This document shows positions 7,965-16,465 of a DNA stretch of 35,815 bases, in pieces; within the stretch, counting starts at the first letter, position 1; every line of letters begins with the position of its first letter. Source of the stretch: Candidatus Nitrosocosmicus sp. (GTDB taxonomy: Archaea > Thermoproteota > Nitrososphaeria > Nitrososphaerales > Nitrososphaeraceae); contig QCWC01000001.1 of assembly GCA_013114705.1 (NCBI GenBank), positions 1-35,815 on the forward strand, given 5' to 3'. The notes under the pieces were generated by a model. The model ran no database searches. It worked only from the letters and a program-made list of their open reading frames with translations, and was not told the DNA's origin. The translations under genes and the position numbers were made by a program.

Positions 7965-8255
7965 TTGTCGTTCTTTGGAAATGCAGCCGGCAACAATAGT
8001 AAAAAACGAGACAAATACAAGGAATTAACGCTAGCCATAAAGCAAATTGTTCTGGAAAGAGCAAAATACAGATGTCAGAATTGCTCAAAAAAATTATCAG
8101 GTACCAATTCACCTAATTTTATTCATCTTGGATCAAAAAAAGATAATAGACCTGAAAGTTTGAGAGTAGTGTGTCCGCAATGCTTTGAGGAAAACGCTCC
8201 AAGTGAAAAGGGCCCAATGTTTTCTTCTCTCAAAAAGATTTTTTCCAAGTCCTAA
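7965..8255 (+). CDS. HNH-like zinc-finger protein, 96 aa
   Basis: The core, IKQIVLERAKYRCQNCSKKL, then FIHLGSKKDNRPESLRVVCPQC, follows the HNH-nuclease zinc-finger outline: a CxxC pair (37/40), a His in the middle, an Asn and a second CxxC near residue 74. The typical catalytic second His is not obvious, so it may be a binding protein rather than an active nuclease. The start is TTG 7965; TGA at 7941 blocks any longer form. The C-terminal tail is Lys/Phe-rich. No toxin/antitoxin partner or mobile-element context was recognised. Confident as a gene, moderate on the fold. Confidence 0.62.
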   Translation: MSFFGNAAGNNSKKRDKYKELTLAIKQIVLERAKYRCQNCSKKLSGTNSPNFIHLGSKKDNRPESLRVVCPQCFEENAPSEKGPMFSSLKKIFSKS

Positions 8256-8325
8256 AACTTGGAAAATACCAAAATTTTTTAGTTTTTCACAAGTTAGTTG
8301 CTCAGGATAAATATAATAGATATTA

Positions 8326-9135
8326 TCATCCTAGCTTAAAGTTTGCCTTCATGAATGGATGTAAAGTACAGAAGTACTCGTACTCTGATTCGGATAGAGT
8401 TGAAGTATCAAGTACATATTTTTCGTTCGTCATTATTAAAGATGAATCAAAAGACTTGCCATCATCTGCAAAACTAGTAACCGTATGTGGAACATTATCT
8501 AAATTCGTCCATTCTATTGCTTCACCTTTCTTTGCTTCTATAATCGCCGGCTCATAACTGGGATTACCTTGGCCAGATGCTCCTGCAGGTATTGTAGCCG
8601 GAACTATAGTGGTATTAACTACTTTAGGAATGGTAGCTTCTTCGGTAGAAGTTGCGTTATTCTCACCGTCGGTACTTGCAGTAGCTGTGTCACCCATCCA
8701 AATTGTAGAAATCAAAATTCCCGAACCTACGACCATGACAATCACACAGGCCGCGGATATTTTCATAAAATGTGCCATTTTTTTATATGAAGCAATTATT
8801 ATGATAATCGAAGGAATGCTAATTGTAAGAACAATAGCCATATACTGAAAAATGGATGGGACCTTTGTGCTTACTTGTACGGCGCCGATAATTCCAGCAC
8901 TGATAAACAAAATGAGGATAATTCCTGCAGCAGTCTTTGCCTTTTTTGAAGTAGGAAATCCATCCTTAAATAACCCTGCAGTTAAAAAGATCAAACCAAA
9001 AAACATACATAAAATGGATACAGCATGCATACCATCCATAAAGGTCTTTGCAATTCCAGATAAAGCAACAGTCACACCAACTGCTCCAACAGTTGTTAAT
9101 CCAGCTCCAGGCATAAGCAAGTCCCAGTCTGTCAT
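8326..9135 (-). CDS. Membrane-anchored cupredoxin (type 1 copper protein)
   Basis: 269 aa. Residues 10-150 contain about five hydrophobic helices, a Thr/Asn-rich linker follows (150-190), and residues 190-269 form a plastocyanin/amicyanin-like domain. The type 1 copper ligands are visible: H217 in VPHTV, then C256, H259 and M262 in the C-terminal FCTLHPFM. The domain probably faces outside and shuttles electrons, as in the many blue-copper proteins that replace cytochromes c in ammonia-oxidising archaea. The start is ATG 9135. No oxidase or reductase gene lies next to it, so its donor and acceptor are unknown. Confidence 0.9.
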   Translation of the reverse strand: MTDWDLLMPGAGLTTVGAVGVTVALSGIAKTFMDGMHAVSILCMFFGLIFLTAGLFKDGFPTSKKAKTAAGIILILFISAGIIGAVQVSTKVPSIFQYMAIVLTISIPSIIIIIASYKKMAHFMKISAACVIVMVVGSGILISTIWMGDTATASTDGENNATSTEEATIPKVVNTTIVPATIPAGASGQGNPSYEPAIIEAKKGEAIEWTNLDNVPHTVTSFADDGKSFDSSLIMTNEKYVLDTSTLSESEYEYFCTLHPFMKANFKLG

Positions 9136-9195
9136 GAATATGTTAAGGGTGGTAATGGCATAATTAATACTTTCTTTATTTCAGGTCGTCAATAA

Positions 9196-9207
9196 TTTAT
9201 TAAATAT
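9196..9207 (+). promoter_or_regulatory. TATA-like box for the JAMM gene
   Basis: An ATTTATTAAATA stretch is centred about 25 bases before ATG 9226. Confidence 0.4.
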
Positions 9208-9225
9208 TAAAGCCAGATTGAAAAT

Positions 9226-9660
9226 ATGGACAATCGATCAATGATTGTTAATCAAACGCACCTGTCATTTCTAGATCAATTGGTTAAAGATAGCCGTCCT
9301 TTTGAATCCTGTGCTATCCTGTTAGGAAAATGCGACAAGGGCCAATATTTTGTTCAAGAAATAATACCAACTCAAAATGAAGAATCTTCTGAGATACGGT
9401 TTACAATAGATGATAATAGGCTTTTTGAAATATACAAATTGGCCGATGATAAAAATATGTCAGTCATTGGAATATTTCATTCACACCCATCCTTGCCGTT
9501 TCCTTCGGAAACAGATAAAGTCTATATGAAGATAAACCCTGTTCCTTGGATCATAAAATCAACTACGACAAATGAAATGCGATGTTTTATTTCTGAGGAC
9601 CAAAAAAATGGTAACGAAAACAATATGATTAGTGAGATCGAAATTAAAGTCAGGGACTGA
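9226..9660 (+). CDS. JAMM/MPN+ domain metalloprotease
   Basis: 144 aa, a single MPN+ domain. The zinc and catalytic set is present: E27 (FESCA), H85 and H87 (FHSHP), S94 and D97 (PSETD). Archaeal and bacterial JAMM proteins of this size cleave C-terminal extensions from ubiquitin-like or sulfur-carrier proteins, or remove such modifiers from targets (family knowledge). No ubiquitin-like gene is in the window, so the substrate is open. H87 and S94 are separated by six residues, one fewer than my recollection of AfJAMM; this looks like a minor loop variant. The last 11 bases overlap the convergent aspS. Confidence 0.88.
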   Translation: MDNRSMIVNQTHLSFLDQLVKDSRPFESCAILLGKCDKGQYFVQEIIPTQNEESSEIRFTIDDNRLFEIYKLADDKNMSVIGIFHSHPSLPFPSETDKVYMKINPVPWIIKSTTTNEMRCFISEDQKNGNENNMISEIEIKVRD

Positions 9661-10975
9661 TACGAGTCGTATCCCTTGGATACAGAACAGTTTCTCTTAT
9701 GTTATTTACACCCGCTAACACCATGAGTAATCTATCCAAACCAAGGCCACAACCTGAATGAGGTGGCATCCCCCATTCAAAAACCCTTAAATGATCTTTA
9801 AAACTCTGGTGCGAAAGACCCTGCACCTCTAACCGCTTTTTGAGTTTCGACACGTCATGTTGTCTAGTACCCCCTGAAACTAACTCCAAATAACCAAACT
9901 GTAGATCAAAGGATTTGGAGATTTTCGGATCATCTTCCTTCTCATGGATGTAAAATGGCTTTAAATCCAGTGGCCAATCAAGTATAAAAAAGAATTTGTC
10001 GAACCTTTCACCAAGTCTTTTTAGCGAAGCATCTGAAAGATCTTCACCAAATTCGACTTTCTCACCCAGTTTTTTTAGCTCAGTTATACAATCTTCATAT
10101 CTAATTCTAGGAAACGGTTTATTGATTAACTCCTCAAATGTTTTTTGCTCAAGTAAGGGATTTTCTATTTCCACTCGCCCAGAATCTTTAGTAAAGTTAA
10201 GGATTCTTTTGATCAGATCTTCTACCAGATCCATTACAGCAGTATAATCAAGATAAGCAGCCTCCATATCCACACTTTGAAATTCGTTTAGATGTCTTAA
10301 GGTGTGGGAATTTTCAGCTCGAAAATACGGAGCAATCTCAAATACTCGGTCTAAAGAGAGTACCAATTGCTCTTTATATAACTGGGGACTTTGTGCAAGA
10401 TATCCTTTCCTCTTAAAATAATCAAATGAAAAGAGATTAGAGCCTCCCTCGCTTGCGCTTCCAATAATTTTTGGTGTATTTACTTCAATAAAATTTTGTT
10501 CTGAGAAAAAATCCCGAATTACGCGAAGTATTCCAGAACGAAGCACAAAAATGTTTAGCACCTTGGGGTTCCGAAGGTCAAGGGCCCTGCTATCAAGCCG
10601 AGTGTCAAGATTTGATTCAACTCTACCTGTAGGATCAATAGGCAAGCTCAGTGATGCCTCTGAAAGCACAATTATTTCGCTTACACTTAACTCGATTGGA
10701 AAATTTTTTGACTTTGTATCTTGAACTTTTCCAATAATTAAAACATTACTCTGTCTAGGAATATTGCGCGCCTTTTGCAAATGTTCTCCTTTCAATACGG
10801 TTTGAACCAATCCGGATACATCCCTTAACATTATGAATCCAAGTTTTCCTATGTCCCTAAAATCTTCAATCCATCCTGCCACAATAACCTCAAAACCAAT
10901 ATTCTCCTTTGTAATCTGTGACGCATAGTGTGTTCGTGAAAAATTATTCATCCTGTTGTGGGTCGTAGAAGTCAT
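9650..10975 (-). CDS. aspS: Aspartyl-tRNA synthetase (archaeal type)
   Basis: 441 aa, the usual length for archaeal/eukaryotic-type AspRS without the bacterial insertion. An OB-fold anticodon-binding domain (about 20-115) is followed by the class II core. Motif 2 is FRAENSHTLRHLNEF and motif 3 is CGLGLDRLLMVL. It charges tRNA-Asp, and in organisms lacking AsnRS also tRNA-Asn. At the position equivalent to Trp26 (discriminating) or His26 (non-discriminating) of characterised archaeal enzymes, as I remember them, this protein has Glu (GWIEDF), so its specificity cannot be called. The start is ATG 10975, with an AT-rich box (AATTTAATTAAAA) about 30 bases before it. Confidence 0.95.
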   Translation of the reverse strand: MTSTTHNRMNNFSRTHYASQITKENIGFEVIVAGWIEDFRDIGKLGFIMLRDVSGLVQTVLKGEHLQKARNIPRQSNVLIIGKVQDTKSKNFPIELSVSEIIVLSEASLSLPIDPTGRVESNLDTRLDSRALDLRNPKVLNIFVLRSGILRVIRDFFSEQNFIEVNTPKIIGSASEGGSNLFSFDYFKRKGYLAQSPQLYKEQLVLSLDRVFEIAPYFRAENSHTLRHLNEFQSVDMEAAYLDYTAVMDLVEDLIKRILNFTKDSGRVEIENPLLEQKTFEELINKPFPRIRYEDCITELKKLGEKVEFGEDLSDASLKRLGERFDKFFFILDWPLDLKPFYIHEKEDDPKISKSFDLQFGYLELVSGGTRQHDVSKLKKRLEVQGLSHQSFKDHLRVFEWGMPPHSGCGLGLDRLLMVLAGVNNIRETVLYPRDTTRISP

Positions 10976-11032
10976 AACAAAAGAAAAGAATCAACAACCT
11001 TTTAATTAAATTACCTATAGACGAAAAAAACT

Positions 11033-11572
11033 CTAACCATCGGATTCAATTATAAGGTCAATTTTTCTAACGGCCATTGATATTTTTTTTATGGTTTCAA
11101 GTTTGTTTTTATCAATTTTAGCAAACGCCGATTTTTCAATAACGATTCTGGTTAGCTTACTATCATCTGGTAACCAAACGAAATTTACACTTTCCAGATG
11201 TATTGGATGAAACAAGTTCTCTAAAAATCTACGATCGTTTGAATCGGATTCAATTATCCATACAGACTTGCCAAATGCATTGTTAATTATTTTAGAGAGC
11301 TTGTCATTTGAGCGAATTAATCTGACATCAGAGTTCTTTAAGAGCAATACCTGTTCTTTTTCAATTTCTATGGCAGAAACAAGCGTCATTTTGTTTATTA
11401 ATGGATCTTTTTGAGCCAGTTTGGAAAGAATAATCGAACTATCTACATCAGCTTGTGTTATTTCACCTGATTCAAGCTTATTTTCACATAAATTGCACAA
11501 AATACCTGTTTTAGCATCAAAAGTACAAATAGGAGTCTTAAGTACCACCTTAAATTTTAAAAATAAATGCAC
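11033..11572 (-). CDS. NusA-like KH-domain protein with N-terminal zinc site
   Basis: 179 aa. The N-terminus carries Cys residues in ICTFDAKTGILCNLCENK (C-x8-CxxC), which could bind zinc. The body has the alternating pattern of a double KH-like fold, with KIINNAFGKSVWIIES and VNFVWLPDDS resembling archaeal NusA-like proteins, which bind RNA during transcription. The start is uncertain: GTG 11572 gives the longest form, but GTG 11548 (VVLKTP) sits better behind the GATATTTAAG box at 11575-11584. The NusA-like assignment is an inference from recall of the family; the gene itself is well supported. Confidence 0.6.
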   Translation of the reverse strand: MHLFLKFKVVLKTPICTFDAKTGILCNLCENKLESGEITQADVDSSIILSKLAQKDPLINKMTLVSAIEIEKEQVLLLKNSDVRLIRSNDKLSKIINNAFGKSVWIIESDSNDRRFLENLFHPIHLESVNFVWLPDDSKLTRIVIEKSAFAKIDKNKLETIKKISMAVRKIDLIIESDG

Positions 11573-11672
11573 TTAAATATCTTTGATTTTGCGACATTCA
11601 GATTTAATTACCCCATAAAAAAATAAATTAACAGTTAAACCAAATTGTGTAAAAAATTTTTATACCCTGTTT

Positions 11673-11936
11673 TCATTTGCATTTTGGTAAGAAATTCAAG
11701 TTATTTGGCAACTTTTTGTTGGTGGTAGTTGTCAGGTATGGTTCATTAGTTATTGGATCTCGCAGTACAAAAACCCTTAACCTTATTCCCATCACAATGG
11801 TATAGTAAGCATTTTCTCGTTTCAAGATTTTTTCAGAGATTGTTTTAACATCAAATATTTCTCCATCTATCCCAACTTTCTCAATAATTCCTTGGGCATT
11901 TTTCTTTACACATGAAATAATGTATTCTGATGTCAT
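11673..11936 (-). CDS. DUF3892-like small protein
   Basis: 87 aa, no Cys pairs or export signal. The pattern resembles DUF3892: an N-terminal strand (YIISCVKKNAQGIIEKVGI), a central YYTIVMGIRLRVFVLRD, and a C-terminal PYLTTTTNKKLPNNLNFLP, where the family has a 'yLrT...NNL..LP.c' ending; here it ends in PKCK. Function of the family is unknown. ATG 11936 is preceded by GGAAGG and by a TTAATATATAT box 15-25 bases further up. Confidence 0.6.
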   Translation of the reverse strand: MTSEYIISCVKKNAQGIIEKVGIDGEIFDVKTISEKILKRENAYYTIVMGIRLRVFVLRDPITNEPYLTTTTNKKLPNNLNFLPKCK

Positions 11937-12137
11937 TGCCTTCCTTCAATATATATTAAGAATATGGTCCAAATTAAAACCTTAAATAATGAAACTTATA
12001 TGCAACTATCTGATTGTTTTTGTTGCCAATATTAACCAGTTCTCAGTAACCGAAACAAAATTATCATCTGAGAAAGTATATGCTATAGATATAGTATGCT
12101 ACTACGGCTACTAATATGGGTTAAAACGTAATTTAAG

Positions 12138-13142
12138 ATGAGAAAAAAATTTAAAGAAAATAATGATCAGGTTAGTGAGACGTCATCTGATAAAGTGATA
12201 ATTAGAGATTTATCTATTTCATACAAGACCAGATCTAGAACTGTTGTCGCAGTTGATCAAATGTCTTTTATAATTAACGATGCGGAAGGTATCGGTATTA
12301 TAGGGGAATCTGGATCTGGAAAGAGTACAGTTGGATATGGAATCATGCGATCGCTTCCAGAAAACGGCTTGGTTGAATCTGGAACTGTTTTGTATGAAAG
12401 CACCGATCTTTTGAAAATTCCAAAGAAAGAATTTGATTTCAAGTATCGATGGAAAAAAATATCAATGGTCTTTCAAGGTTCGATGAACAGCCTGGACCCT
12501 GTCTTTACAATTAAAAATCAGATGAGAGAAATTTTGGCCACCCATCGAAGGGATCTGCCCAGAGATAAGCATAACCAGATTATCAAAAATGCATTACAAG
12601 ATGTAGGGCTGGACCCTAGTTATGTATTAAACAAGTATCCCCATGAACTAAGCGGTGGAATGAAGCAAAGAATAGGCATAGCCAATGCGCTACTAGCAGA
12701 CCCTACGATCCTAATCGCAGATGAACCAACAACTGCTTTGGATGTGGTGACACAAGCACAAATTTTGCAGTTACTAAAAAAATTAAAGAGAGAAAACAAG
12801 ATGAAAATCATAATAATTACTCATGACATGTCTTTGATACCAAATTTGGTCGATAAGTTGATTATTATGTATGCGGGTCAGGCAGTTGAAATATCTGATG
12901 TCGCCTCCGTTTTTAAAAAGCCATTACACCCCTACACTCAGGCTTTAATTCAGTCAATCCCCAAGATTAATTCTACGGAGAAAAACATACGGTTCATTAA
13001 GGGGAATCCTCCAGATTTGGCAAATGTAGATAGAGGCTGCAGATTTAGATATAGATGTCCAAAGGCTTTTGACAAGTGCGATCTTGATCCTCCAGACTTT
13101 TACGTCGAAGAAAACATGGTGAAGTGTTGGTTGTATGAATAA
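12138..13142 (+). CDS. Oligopeptide/dipeptide-type ABC transporter ATP-binding protein
   Basis: 334 aa. Walker A is GESGSGKS (56-63), the Q-loop VFQGSMNSLDP, the signature LSGGMKQR (171-178) and Walker B ILIADEP (191-197), followed by the C-terminal oligopeptide-transporter extension with four Cys (GCRFRYRCP...FDKC...KCW). This is the DppD/OppD subfamily, which powers import of peptides or nickel. No permease, binding protein or partner DppF gene lies beside it, which is odd because the family normally sits in five-gene operons. Either the other subunits are elsewhere or the ATPase has been recruited to another job. Confidence 0.9.
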   Translation: MRKKFKENNDQVSETSSDKVIIRDLSISYKTRSRTVVAVDQMSFIINDAEGIGIIGESGSGKSTVGYGIMRSLPENGLVESGTVLYESTDLLKIPKKEFDFKYRWKKISMVFQGSMNSLDPVFTIKNQMREILATHRRDLPRDKHNQIIKNALQDVGLDPSYVLNKYPHELSGGMKQRIGIANALLADPTILIADEPTTALDVVTQAQILQLLKKLKRENKMKIIIITHDMSLIPNLVDKLIIMYAGQAVEISDVASVFKKPLHPYTQALIQSIPKINSTEKNIRFIKGNPPDLANVDRGCRFRYRCPKAFDKCDLDPPDFYVEENMVKCWLYE

Positions 13143-13202
13143 CCAAATTATATGTTAAACTCCTCTATGTGAGAAGAGCAATCTTGGTTATATTTGATAT
13201 TA

Positions 13203-13213
13203 AGTTTATATCT
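13203..13213 (+). promoter_or_regulatory. TATA-like box for sufS
   Basis: AGTTTATATCT is centred about 30 bases before ATG 13238. Confidence 0.4.
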
Positions 13214-13237
13214 TAAATTAGAGAAGTATACTTGTTT

Positions 13238-14488
13238 ATGCAAGCTCTTCTCGATGTCTATAAGATTAGACAAGACTTTCCCATATTAAATAGAAAGTTA
13301 AATGATGGAAAGAGGCTGGTGTATTTAGATAATGCAGCTACCACTCAAAAACCTAAAGAAGTTATCGACTCTATTAGTAGATACTATTCAGAATATAATT
13401 CAAATATTCACCGAGCAGTGTACCAAATCGCAGAAGAAGCAACACAAGAATATGAAAATACCAGAGAAAAAATCCGAAAATTCATCAATGCAAGATACCC
13501 AGAAGAAATAATTTTTACAAGAAATACTACTGAATCCATAAACTTGGTCGCTTATACGTGGGGAAATTCAAACATCAAGAAGGGCAACAAAGTAATCCTT
13601 ACAGAGTATGAGCACCATAGCAATATCGTACCCTGGCAAACTCTGTGTCATAACAAAGGTGCAAAAGTCAAATATCTAGAAGTTGATGATGATGGATACA
13701 TCAGTCTAGAAGATTTGGAGGTATTGATTTCACAAAAGGGTGGAGGGAAAACCAAAATGATCGCCCTAAGTGAAATGTCTAATGTTTTGGGCACAATTTT
13801 TCCTGCAAGAGAAATTATAAAATTGGCACATGAGAAAGAGATCCCAGTCCTTTTGGACGGAGCCCAGTCTGTTCCACATATGAAAACAGATGTTCAACAA
13901 ACTGACTGCGACTTTCTTGCTTTCTCAGCCCATAAGATGCTTGGTCCCACAGGTGTAGGAGTTCTTTACGTCAAAAAGGAAATTTTGGAGGATATGAAGC
14001 CATTTATTTTAGGCGGCGATATGATAAAGGAGGTTCACAAGGAAAATACCATTTTTAACGATTTGCCCTATAGATTCGAAGGCGGGACACCAAATATAGC
14101 TGATGTCATCGGGTTTAGCGCTGCTATAGATTATCTCAATAGAATAGGAATGGAAAATGTGCGCGAACATGAGCATAAAATGACGACTTATTTGCTGGAC
14201 AAGATTCAGAATATCAAATCCACTACAATTTACGGTCCCAAAAATGCCAAAGATAGAGGAGGACTGGTCTCATTTAATATGGAAGGAATACACCCTCACG
14301 ATTGCGCTACAATACTAAATGATTATGGAGTCGCTATTAGGTCTGGCCATCACTGTGCTCAAGTTCTAATGGAAAAATTAGACATAGTTGCCTCTTCTAG
14401 GGCTAGCATCTATATTTATAACACAAATGAGGAAATTGATATATTGATAGAGGCTTTAAATCATGCTAGGAGGATATTTGACATATGA
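13238..14488 (+). CDS. sufS: Cysteine desulfurase, SufS type
   Basis: 416 aa from ATG 13238 (a TTG two codons earlier is possible). This PLP-dependent aminotransferase-fold enzyme removes sulfur from cysteine for Fe-S assembly. The PLP lysine is K233 in FSAHKMLGPTG, and the persulfide Cys is C373 in RSGHHCAQ, the group II (SufS/CsdA) signature. The entry motif YLDNAATTQKP is intact. The stop overlaps the start of sufU (ATGA), so the two are translationally coupled and probably transfer sulfur directly. SufB/C/D are not in the window. Confidence 0.96.
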   Translation: MQALLDVYKIRQDFPILNRKLNDGKRLVYLDNAATTQKPKEVIDSISRYYSEYNSNIHRAVYQIAEEATQEYENTREKIRKFINARYPEEIIFTRNTTESINLVAYTWGNSNIKKGNKVILTEYEHHSNIVPWQTLCHNKGAKVKYLEVDDDGYISLEDLEVLISQKGGGKTKMIALSEMSNVLGTIFPAREIIKLAHEKEIPVLLDGAQSVPHMKTDVQQTDCDFLAFSAHKMLGPTGVGVLYVKKEILEDMKPFILGGDMIKEVHKENTIFNDLPYRFEGGTPNIADVIGFSAAIDYLNRIGMENVREHEHKMTTYLLDKIQNIKSTTIYGPKNAKDRGGLVSFNMEGIHPHDCATILNDYGVAIRSGHHCAQVLMEKLDIVASSRASIYIYNTNEEIDILIEALNHARRIFDI

Positions 14489-14913
14489 GCGAAGATATTT
14501 ATCGAGAAATGATTCTCGACCACTATAGAAACCCAAGGAACAAGGGTAAAATTGAAGAGCCCGATATCAGGATTAATGATAGTAATCCGCTGTGTGGAGA
14601 TGAAATTTCTATTGACCTGAAAGTTGAAGATGAAATTATTAAAGATATTAAATTCGATGGAAGGGGATGTGCCATCAGCCAAGCTAGTGCTTCGATGTTG
14701 ACAGAAATGGTTTCAAACAAACCACTAACGACAATCAAAGAAATCACAAAAGATGACATATTAGAGAATATTGGCCTGACGAATTTGGGTCCAGCGAGAA
14801 TAAAATGTGCTTTGTTGTCGTTAAAGGTATTGAAATTAGGAATGGTAAAGTATTACGTAGACAAGGACCCATCTTCAGCTGACGAGATGAAAGATCAATC
14901 AAAGGTCTTTTGA
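14485..14913 (+). CDS. sufU: SufU/IscU-type Fe-S scaffold or sulfur acceptor
   Basis: 142 aa. The three conserved cysteines and the Asp are in place: C37 (NPLCGDE, with D39), C62 (GRGCAIS) and C108 (RIKCALL). The N-terminal YREMILDHYRNPRN is typical of SufU/NifU-N proteins. Some SufU proteins bind zinc and activate SufS, others act as scaffolds; I cannot decide which from sequence. It overlaps sufS by four bases (ATGA), so it is part of a two-gene operon. Confidence 0.93.
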   Translation: MSEDIYREMILDHYRNPRNKGKIEEPDIRINDSNPLCGDEISIDLKVEDEIIKDIKFDGRGCAISQASASMLTEMVSNKPLTTIKEITKDDILENIGLTNLGPARIKCALLSLKVLKLGMVKYYVDKDPSSADEMKDQSKVF

Positions 14914-14991
14914 TTCATTTTTTTCCTCAATGAATATTAAATTACAGATTATTTGTGGTAAACGATCATAACAACTACCTAGATTCTTTTC

Positions 14992-15960
14992 ATGAATACA
15001 CAAATCTACAAAGACACGGTCAACCCATTTTGGAATGCGAAGATATCACTTGTTTTTTTTCTGATTATTTCATTTGTTATAGTTAGTACAATAGCGTTAT
15101 CGGGAATAACCAATAATTTAGATAATTCTATTACAGCGTACTTCGATACTATACAAAATGAAACACTAGACTTAATTTTAATCATTATTACAACAACTTC
15201 TGATACTATTAACCTAATCATAGCAGGATTTGTTCTGACGATTATTAAGCGAACAAGACGGTTTGGAATGATACTATTAATTTCTCTTGTTGCAATAACA
15301 ATTCTGGTAACTTACATCAAACCACTATTTGGTGTCGAACATCCGCAGGAGACTTTTGTACCGTTAGTCTCTTTGCCTGAAAAATTTACCCTCGAGCGAG
15401 ATAGCTTTATGCCGCTGGCCCAAGGTTATTCGTATCCGTCCAATCACATTGCATCGGCTGCAGCATTTGGGTTCATAATAGGAGGTCTTTCTTATCGATA
15501 TTCATACAAATTCGGCCTTGCCTTCATGATTTCATTTCCGGTTCTAATAGGCTTTACAAAATTGTATTTGTTTCAACATAATTTGATGGATTTGATTGGC
15601 GGATACCTATTTGGACTAACAGTTGCTGTATTGATTGTAAAGGGACTAAAGGCTAATACCCAGACTCTGAAAAATTCTGGAGAGAGTCAGGACGCAAATG
15701 TGACAAAAGAAGAAGAGGAAGAAGTAGGACAAGATGAGGAAGAGTACGTGAAGGAAGTAAAGGAGGAGGAAGAACAAGTAGGACAAGATACGAAAGTTAT
15801 CCGGGGACTAAACGAAGGGCAACAAGACAGGAAACTGGTAGAAGGAGAGCGGCAAAAACTGAAGAGAGAGGTTAAAGACAAGGCTACAAGAGCGACTATC
15901 ATCTCAAAGAATGAAAAAAAAGAGGATATAGACAAAAGCTACAAACAAAATCAGGTATGA
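14992..15960 (+). CDS. PAP2-like membrane protein with charged tail
   Basis: 322 aa. Residues 1-222 form six hydrophobic helices of the PAP2 lipid-phosphatase fold. All three phosphatase motifs can be located but each is altered: KX6HP (usual KX6RP), PSNH (usual PSGH) and TKX5HX3D (usual SRX5HX3D). The catalytic His pair and Asp remain. Residues about 225-322 are a highly charged Glu/Lys tail with repeated EEE...VGQD blocks, likely disordered or coiled and cytoplasmic. It might act on polyprenyl or phospholipid phosphates, or be a non-catalytic relative. The start is ATG 14992, and the gene stands alone. Confidence 0.78.
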   Translation: MNTQIYKDTVNPFWNAKISLVFFLIISFVIVSTIALSGITNNLDNSITAYFDTIQNETLDLILIIITTTSDTINLIIAGFVLTIIKRTRRFGMILLISLVAITILVTYIKPLFGVEHPQETFVPLVSLPEKFTLERDSFMPLAQGYSYPSNHIASAAAFGFIIGGLSYRYSYKFGLAFMISFPVLIGFTKLYLFQHNLMDLIGGYLFGLTVAVLIVKGLKANTQTLKNSGESQDANVTKEEEEEVGQDEEEYVKEVKEEEEQVGQDTKVIRGLNEGQQDRKLVEGERQKLKREVKDKATRATIISKNEKKEDIDKSYKQNQV

Positions 15961-15996
15961 TGTTTGAGAACATCTGCGGATTGTTTATGCCAAATC

Positions 15997-16338
15997 TTAT
16001 TCGAAATGATTAGAAAATGAAGGATCGAATAATATCCATCCGTAATAATCAGCATCATGAACGTACCGAAATTCTTTGATGTTAGGTTTTAATTTGGAGG
16101 ACCTGATTCCAGACAAAAGTTCATTTTGCAAATACATGCCCATTTTTTTTGAGTTATTATTTACTTTTTGTGAATCAGCAGCCCTTGGTAGAAGAATCCT
16201 AAAAGTAAAATTATGATTCGAATAGCATTTTGTATAGTGCTCCAATAATTTCTTTGATATTTTTGGTATCTCTTCGAAGTTAGTTACTTTGACTGTGAAA
16301 TCTGTTTTAAAAGTTTTAAGCGTTTGCGCATTTACCAA
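15997..16338 (-). CDS. Hypothetical protein, 113 aa
   Basis: I do not recognise this protein. It is basic, soluble and mixed alpha/beta, with a KTDFTVKVTNFEEIPKISKK start, a central FTFRILLPRA strand and an aromatic C-terminus (YYGWILFDPSF). No Cys pairs or export signal are present. The start is TTG 16338, since an ATG at 16331 is out of frame. A strong nested inverted repeat lies 60-90 bases upstream. Codon use fits neighbouring genes. Confidence 0.6.
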   Translation of the reverse strand: MVNAQTLKTFKTDFTVKVTNFEEIPKISKKLLEHYTKCYSNHNFTFRILLPRAADSQKVNNNSKKMGMYLQNELLSGIRSSKLKPNIKEFRYVHDADYYGWILFDPSFSNHFE

Positions 16339-16397
16339 TTAAAATACACTTTGTAACTAGACTATATTTATTATATAGATTTTAACAAAGTAGATTT

Positions 16398-16429
16398 AGA
16401 CCTGAAGGGAAGGATCGATCCACAGGTCT
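16398..16429. repeat. Nested inverted repeat (hairpin)
   Basis: An outer 7-bp stem, AGACCTG (16398-16404) with CAGGTCT (16423-16429), encloses the 10-bp palindrome GGATCGATCC (16412-16421). It lies between the 52-aa gene and the 113-aa gene on the minus strand. It could be a terminator, a leader structure or an operator. Confidence 0.6.
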
Positions 16430-16465
16430 GATTATGTTTCATAATTTCCTGAAAATAATGACTAT

